Of a DNA stretch of 6,436 nt, positions 1-5,794 are shown one piece after another. Source of the DNA: Acidimicrobiaceae bacterium (GTDB lineage: Bacteria; Actinomycetota; Acidimicrobiia; Acidimicrobiales; RAAP-2); NCBI GenBank assembly GCA_003135595.1, contig PLCI01000160.1, positions 2,610 to 9,045 of the forward strand. The letters are read 5' to 3'. Made by a program: the position numbers and the translations under genes. Under the pieces are notes generated by a model, which ran no database searches, had not been told where the DNA came from, and saw only the letters and a program-made list of their open reading frames with translations. Every line of letters starts with the position of its first letter. The first letter of the stretch is position 1.

Positions 1-200
1 GCGACGACGATGCCGATGGCCTCGCGCACCGCGTCGGTCGTCGGCCACGACTCGATCGGGACCAGCAGCTCGACGAGCGCAACGCCGCCTTCGGTGCGCA
101 CGTCGCCCAGCATCCCGACGTCGCCGAGCGTGAGGTCGAGCTGGGGGTCCTCGATCGCCGCGAGCGCGTCGCGCAACTGGCTGTCCACGTGCCGACTCAT
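1..200 (-). CDS. Mrp/ApbC-family Fe-S carrier ATPase, N-terminal part (runs off the left edge)
   Basis: Only the first 66 residues are in the window. They read as a MIP18/DUF59-type domain, the usual N-terminal module of Mrp/ApbC/Nbp35-like P-loop ATPases that bind and transfer Fe-S clusters in the cytoplasm. Visible features are an amphipathic first helix (QLRDALAAIEDPQL, from residue 8), the DPQLDLTLGDVGML segment aligning with the family's DPELxxxLVxLGMV, and the beta hairpin GDVRTEGGVALVELLVPI. The cysteine often found in the following CP motif is replaced (ESWP, W52). The ATG at 200-198 is preceded by GAGG at 214-211 (10-base spacing). The P-loop half lies outside the window, so a stand-alone DUF59 protein (SufT/PaaD type) is not excluded. 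Divergence from a SufR-like regulator fits an Fe-S role. Confidence 0.72.
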   Translation of the reverse strand, partial: MSRHVDSQLRDALAAIEDPQLDLTLGDVGMLGDVRTEGGVALVELLVPIESWPTTDAVREAIGIVV

Positions 201-248
201 CTCTCCGTCACCTCGTGGGCGCGTTCGGGTTCGGGCCGTAGACTACTG
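201..248. promoter_or_regulatory. 48-bp divergent promoter region between the mrp-like and sufR-like genes
   Basis: This is the only non-coding stretch in the window and must hold the start signals of both flanking genes. On the plus strand TAGACT (239-244) fits the actinobacterial -10 pattern TANNNT and lies 4 bases before the ATG at 249, which would give an essentially leaderless transcript. On the minus strand TAGTCT (245-240) fits the same pattern and would give an mrp leader of roughly 30 bases containing the GAGG ribosome binding site at 214-211. No convincing -35 hexamer was found for either direction. The sites are read from sequence; their use is inferred. Confidence 0.5.
238..246. 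promoter_or_regulatory. Palindrome GTAGACTAC overlapping both -10 elements, candidate operator
   Basis: GTAG-A-CTAC is a perfect inverted repeat with a one-base centre, and the outer pair C236/G248 also matches. It covers both back-to-back -10-like hexamers, so a dimeric winged-helix protein bound here would block both directions. The adjacent SufR-like regulator is the obvious candidate. The site does not resemble the CAAC-N6-GTTG site described for cyanobacterial SufR. Such a short palindrome can occur by chance, so this remains a hypothesis. Confidence 0.35.
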
Positions 249-986
249 ATGATGGTCGCGAACGTGCCCGACGAGGCCGTCGCGTCGCCACGCGTGACCG
301 ACGACCCAGGCGCGTTCACCGCCGTCGTGGCGGAGCTCTCGAGCTCCTTCGGCGACCCGACGCGACGTGCGATCTACCTCTTCGTGCGACAGCACGACGG
401 CACGACGGTCAGCGAGGTGGCCCGCGCCCACGCCATCCATCCGAACGTCGCGCGACACCATCTCGACCGGCTCGTCGCTGCCGGCCACGTCGTGACCGCG
501 ACCGCGAAGCACGGCGTGGGGCGTCCTGCGAAGACCTACGCCGCCGCCGAGGGCGCGCTTCCCGCGACCGGGGCCTCACGTCGAGACGAGCTGCTGGTCG
601 CACTGCTCGAACGCTCCGTGGAGCTGCTCGGGCCCGAGCGCGCCGAGGCGATGGCACTTGAGGTCGGCGAGTCCTACGGGCGGCGGCTCGCCGCGGAGCG
701 GGCCACGAGCGACGCCCCGCAGTCGGTCCGCGCGGCGATGTCCGCCGTCGCGGCGGCCTTCACCGCGCACGGCTTCGCCGCGCGCACCGAGGTCCACGAG
801 GGCACGCTGTCGGTCGTCGCGGGGACCTGCCCGTTCGGCGACGCGGCGGCCCACCACCCCGTGCTGTGCGCCGTGGACCGCGGGCTGGTGCTCGGGATGC
901 TCGCGGGCCTCGGCGCGCTCGGGACCGCGCCCGTGACGATGTCGTCGCGCGCGCGCGGCGACGATGCCTGCCGCGCCACCGCCTGA
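249..986 (+). CDS. SufR-like winged-helix transcriptional regulator with C-terminal cysteine cluster
   Basis: A 245-residue ArsR/DeoR-type regulator, probably a repressor that senses an Fe-S cluster. The winged helix covers about residues 28-98: a first helix around FGDPTRRAIYLFV, the HTH TVSEVARAHAIHPNVARHHL followed by DRLVAAGHV (53-81), and the wing GRPAKTY (91-97), which matches the GRPxxxY/W wing of SufR proteins. The C-terminal half holds C194, C207 and C241. C194-X12-C207 equals the first spacing of the SufR cluster motif, and a final cysteine near the C terminus is also a SufR feature; one of the four cyanobacterial cysteines has no counterpart. The ATG at 249 was chosen because a -10-like TAGACT ends just upstream and no Shine-Dalgarno is visible; ATG 252 is equally possible. 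An in-frame ATG at 189 would run into the divergent gene and adds an unconserved-looking tail. The stop overlaps the next gene by one base. The non-SufR regulators that share a CPxxxxA...C tail are the main alternative. Confidence 0.78.
   Translation: MMVANVPDEAVASPRVTDDPGAFTAVVAELSSSFGDPTRRAIYLFVRQHDGTTVSEVARAHAIHPNVARHHLDRLVAAGHVVTATAKHGVGRPAKTYAAAEGALPATGASRRDELLVALLERSVELLGPERAEAMALEVGESYGRRLAAERATSDAPQSVRAAMSAVAAAFTAHGFAARTEVHEGTLSVVAGTCPFGDAAAHHPVLCAVDRGLVLGMLAGLGALGTAPVTMSSRARGDDACRATA
942..964 (+). repeat. Inverted repeat near the end of the regulator gene (possible mRNA hairpin)
   Basis: TCGTCGC (942-948) and GCGACGA (958-964) are perfect inverted repeats flanking an alternating GC loop of nine bases. 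The repeat ends 21 bases before the start of the following gene. No T-run follows, so it is not an intrinsic terminator. It may influence re-initiation at the next start, but GC-rich coding DNA yields such repeats readily. Confidence 0.3.
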
Positions 987-2116
987 TGGCCCGGGCATTC
1001 CTCGACTGCGCCTCGGCCGCGCCGCTGCGACCCGAGGTCACCGCCATGATCGCGGAGTGGCTGGAGCTCCCCCAGGCGGACCCCGGCCGCAGCTACGAGG
1101 AGGCCCTCATCGTCCGCCGCGCCATCGAGTCGGCGCGCGACGAGGTCGCACGGCTCGTGGGTGCCACCCCGCGCCAGGTGGTCTTCACCTCGTCGATCGC
1201 CGAGTCCGCGACGACCGCGGTCGCCGCGGGGCTCCGCGGCGGCGGACGCGTGCTCGTCGCGCCCGTCGAGCGAGCGAGCGTGCTCGAGTCGGCCGCACGC
1301 TGGGGCACGATCGAGCCGCTCGAGGTGGACCGAGACGGGCGCGTCACGCCTGGTGCGCTTCGTGAGGCGCTCGAGCGCGGCACCGCGTCGCTCGTCTGCC
1401 TCCAGCTCGCGAACCACGAGACCGGCACGACGCTCGACGTCGCGCCGCTCGTCGAGCTCGCCCACGCCGCAGGCGCGCTCGTGCACCTCGACGCCTCGAT
1501 CGCGTTCGGGCACGTGGACCTCGACGTCACCGAGCTCGGCGCGGACTTCACGACGCTGTGCGCCGAGGGAATCGGCGCACCGATGGGGGTCGGCGGGCTC
1601 GTGGTCCGCAAGGGGCTCCGGCTCTCGCCGCTCGTCGTCGGGGGCGACCAGGAGCGCGCACGGCGCGGTGGCCTCGAGAACGTCGTCGGCATACTCGGCT
1701 TCGGGGCGGCCGCCGGCGTGCTTGCCGCCGACGGAGGGCGCCATCTGCACCGCGAGGCAACCCGCTCAGCCGCGCTCATCGAGCACCTGGAGCGCGGCTG
1801 TGCGGGGTTCCCTGGCGTGCGGGGCGTCGGTGACCCGTCGCCGACCGGGCGGGTGCCGCACGTCCGGTGCTTCATCGTCGAGGGCGTCGAGGCCGAGCCC
1901 GTCCTGCTCGGACTCGACCGCTACGGCGTGAGCGTGCACTCAGGCTCGGCGTGCTCGTCGGAGTCACTCGAGCGCTCCGAGGTGCTCGCAGCCATGGGCG
2001 TGGACGAGGACCACTCGCTTCGCGTGAGCGTCGGCTGGTCCACGACCGAGCTCGAGATCGACGCGTTCCTCGCCGCGTTCCCCAAGGTGCTCCAGGAGCT
2101 GCGCGACCTCCGCTGA
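986..2116 (+). CDS. Cysteine desulfurase-fold protein (NifS/IscS-like) lacking the PLP lysine; probable pseudoenzyme
   Basis: A 376-residue, full-length, fold type I class V aminotransferase relative that aligns end to end with IscS/NifS. Shared marks are FLDCASAAP (N-terminal LDxAATTP region), VVFTSSIAES, LANHETG, VHLDAS (D169), GVGGLVVRKG, ERARRGGLENVVGILGFGAA and the catalytic cysteine loop SGSACSS with C323. The PLP site is degraded. By alignment with E. coli IscS, the Schiff-base K206 is G195, H205 is E194, S203 is C192, Q183 is I172, N155 is H144, H104 is R96, T76 is A72 and T243 is L230. D180 (D169), R354 (R346) and C328 (C323) are kept. Only two lysines exist (K209, K367), neither at the cofactor position. 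Normal desulfurase activity is therefore not expected; a scaffold, persulfide carrier or regulatory partner are guesses. The ATG overlaps the regulator's stop (TGATG), implying translational coupling; no clear Shine-Dalgarno is seen. Confidence 0.88.
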   Translation: MARAFLDCASAAPLRPEVTAMIAEWLELPQADPGRSYEEALIVRRAIESARDEVARLVGATPRQVVFTSSIAESATTAVAAGLRGGGRVLVAPVERASVLESAARWGTIEPLEVDRDGRVTPGALREALERGTASLVCLQLANHETGTTLDVAPLVELAHAAGALVHLDASIAFGHVDLDVTELGADFTTLCAEGIGAPMGVGGLVVRKGLRLSPLVVGGDQERARRGGLENVVGILGFGAAAGVLAADGGRHLHREATRSAALIEHLERGCAGFPGVRGVGDPSPTGRVPHVRCFIVEGVEAEPVLLGLDRYGVSVHSGSACSSESLERSEVLAAMGVDEDHSLRVSVGWSTTELEIDAFLAAFPKVLQELRDLR

Positions 2117-2120
2117 TCAG
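2113..2120. other. Back-to-back convergent stop codons with zero spacing (CTGATCAG)
   Basis: TGA at 2114-2116 ends the plus-strand desulfurase-like gene, and the directly adjacent TCA at 2117-2119 is the TGA of the minus-strand ccmI-like gene. Together they form the palindrome CTGATCAG. There is no intergenic DNA, so any transcription termination must happen inside the opposing coding sequence, and the transcript 3' ends are expected to be mutually antisense. Confidence 0.9.
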
Positions 2121-2863
2121 TGGCGGCTGAAGTAGTAGAGGAGCGTCGCGGTGATCGCCTCCTCGGACTTGGACTCGGGCAGTGCCGCCGAGGCGAGCAC
2201 CTGGGCGCGCGCGGCCCGCGGGTCGTGGAAGTGCTGGAGCAGCACGACGCCGAAGTAGAGGTGCGACGCGCCGTTGCCCGGGGCAAGTGCGATCGAGCGG
2301 CGCAGCATCGAGGCGCCGATGTCGACCTCGCCGGGCCGGTGCGCGAGGAGACCGGCCTCGTAGTGCAGCCAGCCGCTCTCGATGAACGCCTCGCCATTGC
2401 GCGGCTCGAGCCTGAGCACGGCGTCGTAGGCGGTCAGCGCACGGGCGTTCTGGCCCGTCAGGACGAACAGCTCGGCCTGGATGAGCAGGACCGCGACCTT
2501 CTTCTCGACGGTGTTCAGGCGCATCGCGGGCGTCGCGGCGGCGAACGGGCGACCGAGGACGACGCCGATCGTCGCTGCGGCGAGCGCGAGGGCGAGCGTG
2601 CACGCGACGAGCAGCCGTCGCGACCTGCGCGGCGTCGACGCGACGGGCGTGGCTGGCGCAGCGGCCCGGTGCGCGCCGGCGTCCTCGACCCCGAGCGCGT
2701 CGAGGCGCGCGACGGCGAGCTCGAGACGAGCCACGTCGCGGTGCTCGATGGCGTGGAGCGAGTCGTCGTCCAGCTCGCCCCGGGCGTGCTCGGCACGGGC
2801 GTCGTCGAGCGAGCGTCGAAGCAGCGCGACCTCGTCGCGAAGGGCGCGGACGTCGTCGCTCAC
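2117..2863 (-). CDS. ccmI: CcmI-like TPR protein of cytochrome c maturation
   Basis: A 248-residue last gene of the ccm operon. Residues 1-60 form a charged helical region with coiled-coil character (LRDEVALLRRSLDDARAEHA, then GELDDDSL), which resembles the cytoplasmic leucine-zipper-like loop of CcmI/CycH proteins. An Arg-rich stretch (RRSRR, 79-83) precedes one membrane segment (about 84-104), so the N terminus should be cytoplasmic and the C terminus external. Residues about 118-230 carry TPR-like helix pairs (for example AELFVLTGQNARALTAYDAV followed by LRLEPRN, then IALAPGN). In System I the TPR domain holds the apocytochrome c C terminus for the CcmF/CcmH complex. The GTG start at 2863 overlaps the ccmH stop by four bases (GTGA). 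The assignment rests on context plus architecture; a generic TPR protein is the alternative. Confidence 0.72.
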   Translation of the reverse strand: MSDDVRALRDEVALLRRSLDDARAEHARGELDDDSLHAIEHRDVARLELAVARLDALGVEDAGAHRAAAPATPVASTPRRSRRLLVACTLALALAAATIGVVLGRPFAAATPAMRLNTVEKKVAVLLIQAELFVLTGQNARALTAYDAVLRLEPRNGEAFIESGWLHYEAGLLAHRPGEVDIGASMLRRSIALAPGNGASHLYFGVVLLQHFHDPRAARAQVLASAALPESKSEEAITATLLYYFSRH

Positions 2864-3267
2864 GCGAGCTGCCGCCGACGGGTGAGGAGCGCTCGTCCGA
2901 GCAGGACGACCGCGCCGACGGCGAGCGCGGCGGGCACGGCCCAGAGCACCGAGTCGATCCCACCGGGCGGCGGGACCAAGAGGATGGACACCCCGTATCG
3001 ATGGGTGATCGTGGCCAGGATCTGGCGGTCGGACTGCCCGGCGAGCACCGACGCGACGATCTCGTTGCGCAGCGCGATCGACGGCGCGGAGTCCGACTGG
3101 GCGACCGACAGGTCGACGCACCCGGGGCACCGCACGTCGCGCTCGAGGGCCGCGACGCGCGAGGGGGCGCTGGCGTGACTCGGGTCGAAGGCGCCCGAGC
3201 CGATGACGAGCGTGACCGCGACAACGCAGCACAGAACGACCGGGCCCGCCAGGCGCCGCGTGCTCAC
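2860..3267 (-). CDS. ccmH: CcmH/CycL-family cytochrome c maturation thiol oxidoreductase
   Basis: A 135-residue membrane-anchored protein. An N-terminal membrane or signal segment (about 7-25) is followed by an external domain with the family signature VRCPGC (C47, C50), then DLSVAQSDSAPSIALR, SDRQILATITHRYGVSILLV and PPPGG. A second membrane segment (about 105-127) ends in an Arg-rich tail. This matches the RCPxCQNxSIADSNA...RYGdfVLlxPP layout of CcmH/CycL. The protein takes part in reducing the CXXC cysteines of apocytochrome c before heme attachment. The GTG at 3267 overlaps the upstream ccmG stop by four bases, and its own stop overlaps the ccmI-like start in the same way. Starts further upstream would add long Arg-rich sequence overlapping ccmG and were rejected. 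Confidence 0.9.
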   Translation of the reverse strand: MSTRRLAGPVVLCCVVAVTLVIGSGAFDPSHASAPSRVAALERDVRCPGCVDLSVAQSDSAPSIALRNEIVASVLAGQSDRQILATITHRYGVSILLVPPPGGIDSVLWAVPAALAVGAVVLLGRALLTRRRQLA

Positions 3268-3812
3268 GCGGTCGCCTGGGATGCCTGCGCGGAGGCCGCG
3301 ACGAGCTGGGAGGTCGTCGCGGTGCCCTGGAGCACCTCGTCGACGCGACCGTGCGCGTCGACGACGACGGTCACGGGCAGTGCGGCGACGCCGAACTCGT
3401 TGGCGATCACGCCGGAGGGGTCCTCGAGGATCGGATAGGTGAGCCCAAGGGCGTGCGCGAAGGACGCCGCCGCGGTGACCGAGTCGCTGAAGACGACGCC
3501 GAGCAGCACGGCTCCTGACCGAGTTGCGTGCGCGTGCCACGCGAACGCGACGAGGTTCGGCGCCTCGGCACGGCACGGTGAGCACCACGAGGCGAAGAAG
3601 GAGAGCACGACGACGTGACCCCGCAGCGACGCGAGGGACACGTGCTGGCCCGTCAGGGTCTGCGCCGCGACGGCAGGTGCCAGGGTGCCGATGAGCGGCG
3701 ACGCGACCGGCGTGGCGCCCTGCTCGACCGGGCGGGTCGCGAGGAAGGCGAGCCCTGCCCCGAGCACGCAGCACGCGGTGAGCGCGGCGAGCCGGATGCG
3801 CCTCGACCGCAT
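3264..3812 (-). CDS. ccmG: CcmG/ResA/TlpA-like thioredoxin-fold thiol-disulfide protein
   Basis: A 182-residue extracytoplasmic thioredoxin-fold protein with an N-terminal membrane anchor or signal (about 8-26 after MRSRRIR). The AhpC/TSA-Redoxin-like domain starts near residue 39 (PLIGTLAPAVAAQTLTG). The active site is FFASWCSPC with C77 and C80, followed by RAEAPNL. GVVFSDS and YPILEDPSGVIANEFGV match the TlpA/ResA pattern, and ALPVTVVVD carries the cis-proline (P146). In System I it reduces disulfides of the apocytochrome CXXC or of CcmH. The ATG at 3812 overlaps the ccmF stop by one base (TGATG), with GGAG eight bases upstream as a ribosome binding site inside ccmF. Whether CcmG or ResA is the better name cannot be settled by sequence alone; the operon position favours CcmG. 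Confidence 0.9.
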   Translation of the reverse strand: MRSRRIRLAALTACCVLGAGLAFLATRPVEQGATPVASPLIGTLAPAVAAQTLTGQHVSLASLRGHVVVLSFFASWCSPCRAEAPNLVAFAWHAHATRSGAVLLGVVFSDSVTAAASFAHALGLTYPILEDPSGVIANEFGVAALPVTVVVDAHGRVDEVLQGTATTSQLVAASAQASQATA

Positions 3813-5794
3813 CAGACCGGCTCCAGCTCGCGAGCGGGCTCGGCGACGACCGGGTTGACGAGGCGTCGGCGACGGCGCGGCGGCCGGGCGAGGGCGAGCA
3901 CGCCGCCGAGCCCCGCGACGAGCCCGCCGACCCAGAGCCACGAGACGTAGGGCTCGACGGTCACCGACAGCGCCACCGAGCTGCCGTGGCCGGTCGGGAC
4001 GAAGGTGAGGTACACGTCGTCGCCGAGCAGGCTCGAGTCGATCGCCGGGGTCTGCACGGAGCCGCCCGCGAACCTCGAGATCGCCGGGTAGAAGAGCCCA
4101 CCCCCGTCGACTTGCACGACCATCTCGGTCGCGGTCCGCACGGGGCTGCGCACGACGCGGACCGCCTCGTAGGCGACGCGGTGGCCGCCCACGGCGCTCG
4201 CCTGGCCCGGGGCGAGCACGACAGTCGCGTGCGTCGAGAACGAGACCGAGGACACGATCGCGACCGTCGCGAGCACGACGCCGAGGTGCACGACCATGCC
4301 GCCCGAGGAACGCCCGAGGAGCCCGTGCCACAGGGGCGCGCCTCGCGTGCGCGCCGCTCGCACGTTGGCCGCGAGCGCCCGCACCGCGGTCCACGCGGCG
4401 ATCACCGCGAGCAGGAACGCGACGAGCGTCCCGACGCCGCGCACCCCGTCGGCGACGAGCGCGACGACGAGCAGCGCGCCCGTCCACGCACCCACCCGGA
4501 CGCGGCGCCACAGCACCCAGCGCTCGACCTGTCGCCACCCGAGCGCCGGCGCGATCGCCATCAGGAAGAGCACGCACAGCCCGACGGGCACGGCGACCGA
4601 GTCGTAGTAGGGCGGTCCCACCGTGACGGTCGAGTGCTCGATCGCCTGGTAGCCGAGCGGGAACACCGTGCCGAGCAGCACGACCAGCGCGAAGCCGACG
4701 AACAGGACGTTGTTCGCGACAAAGGCGCCCTCGCGGCTCAGCGGGGCGTCGATGCCGATCGGCGAGCGCAGCGTGTCACCGCGCCACGCGAGCAGCCCGA
4801 GGCCGGTCGCGAGCACGAGCGCGAGGAACCCGAGCAAGAGACCGCCGAGCGTCGACGAGCTGAACGCGTGGACGCTCTGGAGGACCCCGGAGCGCGTGAA
4901 GTAGGTGGCGAGGATCGTGAGCGAGAAGACGCTGATGGCGAGGGTGAGGTTCCAGACGCGCAGCAGCCCGCGCCGCTCCTCGACGACCACGGAGTGGACG
5001 TAGGCCGTGCCGACGAGCCATGGCAGCAGCGCCGCGTTCTCGACGGGGTCCCAGCCCCAGAACCCGCCCCAGCCGAGCACCTGGTAGCTCCACCACGCGC
5101 CAAGCAGGACGCCGACGGTGAGGAAGGTCCACGCCGTGAGCGCCCAACGCCGCGTGTCGGCATGCCAGGCGTCGCCCAGCCGCCCAGCCGCGAGGGTGCC
5201 GATGACGATCGCGAAGGGCACCGTGAACAGCACGAGCCCCGAGTAGATGAGCGGCGGGTGGATCGCGACGAGCGGGTTGTCCTGGAGCAGCACGTTAGGC
5301 CCGGCGCCCTGCTGGGGCACGACCGAGCCCGTCGTCGCGAACGGGCTCGCTGGGCCTGCGATCAGGCCGAGGAAGAACGTGGCGGTCGCGAACAGCACGA
5401 CCGTCGCCCAGCCGACGACCGGGTCGTCGTGGCGGCGGCGGTAGACGACGACGAAGACCGACGTCACGACCGTGAGCAGGAGCGCCCAGAGCAGGATCGA
5501 CCCCGCGAGGGCTGACCACAACCCGGTGATCGAGTACAGCAGCGGCGTCACCGTCGCGTTGTTCTCCGCCACGTAGGCGAGCGAGAAGTCGTGGGTGACG
5601 AGCGCGTACTCCATCGCGCCGACGGCGAGGAGCACGCCGAAGAGGACGAGCGCGACGAGCCGTCGGCCCTCCAGCCACGGCGGCACTGGCCGGCCGATCG
5701 CGCGGAGCCGCAGCTCGACGAGCTGGAGGACGAGACCGAGCGCGGCACCGATGAACGCGACGACGACGCCGAGCGTCCCGAGCGACGCGGGCAT
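3812..5794 (-). CDS. ccmF: CcmF, cytochrome c heme lyase core subunit
   Basis: A 660-residue polytopic membrane protein of the heme handling protein family, typical in length for CcmF. The WWD motif that binds heme is at about 241-260 (GWGGFWGWDPVENAALLPWL). The four conserved histidines of CcmF all appear to be present: H179 in AIHPPLIY, H267 in AYVHS, H309 in QSVHAF and H503 in VVHLGV, corresponding to E. coli H173, H261, H303 and H491. Many hydrophobic segments span the sequence, and an external domain (about 520-612) precedes the last membrane helix (about 618-636). CcmF takes heme from holo-CcmE and ligates it to apocytochrome c outside the membrane. ATG 5794 (TGATG overlap with the ccmE stop) was chosen; GTG 5797 (GTGA overlap) would add one residue. 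No clear Shine-Dalgarno, so coupling is likely. Confidence 0.96.
   Translation of the reverse strand: MPASLGTLGVVVAFIGAALGLVLQLVELRLRAIGRPVPPWLEGRRLVALVLFGVLLAVGAMEYALVTHDFSLAYVAENNATVTPLLYSITGLWSALAGSILLWALLLTVVTSVFVVVYRRRHDDPVVGWATVVLFATATFFLGLIAGPASPFATTGSVVPQQGAGPNVLLQDNPLVAIHPPLIYSGLVLFTVPFAIVIGTLAAGRLGDAWHADTRRWALTAWTFLTVGVLLGAWWSYQVLGWGGFWGWDPVENAALLPWLVGTAYVHSVVVEERRGLLRVWNLTLAISVFSLTILATYFTRSGVLQSVHAFSSSTLGGLLLGFLALVLATGLGLLAWRGDTLRSPIGIDAPLSREGAFVANNVLFVGFALVVLLGTVFPLGYQAIEHSTVTVGPPYYDSVAVPVGLCVLFLMAIAPALGWRQVERWVLWRRVRVGAWTGALLVVALVADGVRGVGTLVAFLLAVIAAWTAVRALAANVRAARTRGAPLWHGLLGRSSGGMVVHLGVVLATVAIVSSVSFSTHATVVLAPGQASAVGGHRVAYEAVRVVRSPVRTATEMVVQVDGGGLFYPAISRFAGGSVQTPAIDSSLLGDDVYLTFVPTGHGSSVALSVTVEPYVSWLWVGGLVAGLGGVLALARPPRRRRRLVNPVVAEPARELEPV

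Noticed and set aside
189..248. 20-codon upstream extension of the regulator to ATG 189
   Set aside because: It would overlap the divergent mrp-like start and cover the promoter elements; the extra residues show no family similarity.
866..985. 40-codon upstream extension of the desulfurase-like gene
   Set aside because: The extension is Arg-rich, overlaps the regulator out of frame and precedes the natural start of the family (FLDxA... near residue 5 when starting at ATG 986).
1559..1600. Frameshift or sequencing error as the cause of the missing PLP lysine
   Set aside because: The flanking sequence (LGADFTTL before, GVGGLVVRKG after) aligns in the same frame without gaps, and other cofactor contacts spread over the protein are also changed, so a local error cannot explain it.
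674..1750. Minus-strand open frame of about 358 codons opposite the regulator and desulfurase-like genes
   Set aside because: Low-complexity Arg/Ala/Glu-rich product with no recognisable motif; the plus-strand genes explain the region.
2100..2130. CTGATCAG palindrome as an intrinsic terminator
   Set aside because: Only eight bases, no loop and no T-run; it follows from two adjacent stop codons on opposite strands.
2120..3178. Plus-strand open frame of about 352 codons opposite ccmI/ccmH
   Set aside because: Charged low-complexity product without motifs; shadow of the ccm genes.
1872..3224. Minus-strand open frame of about 450 codons overlapping ccmH, ccmI and the end of the desulfurase-like gene
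   Set aside because: Arg/Ser/Pro-rich shadow frame; the other frame gives the CcmH and CcmI-like proteins with the expected overlaps.
3986..5515. Plus-strand open frame of about 509 codons opposite ccmF
   Set aside because: Its product is almost entirely Arg/Glu/Asp/Gln-rich with no domain-like hydrophobic pattern, as expected of the antisense frame of a GC-rich membrane protein gene. The minus-strand CcmF has unmistakable motifs.
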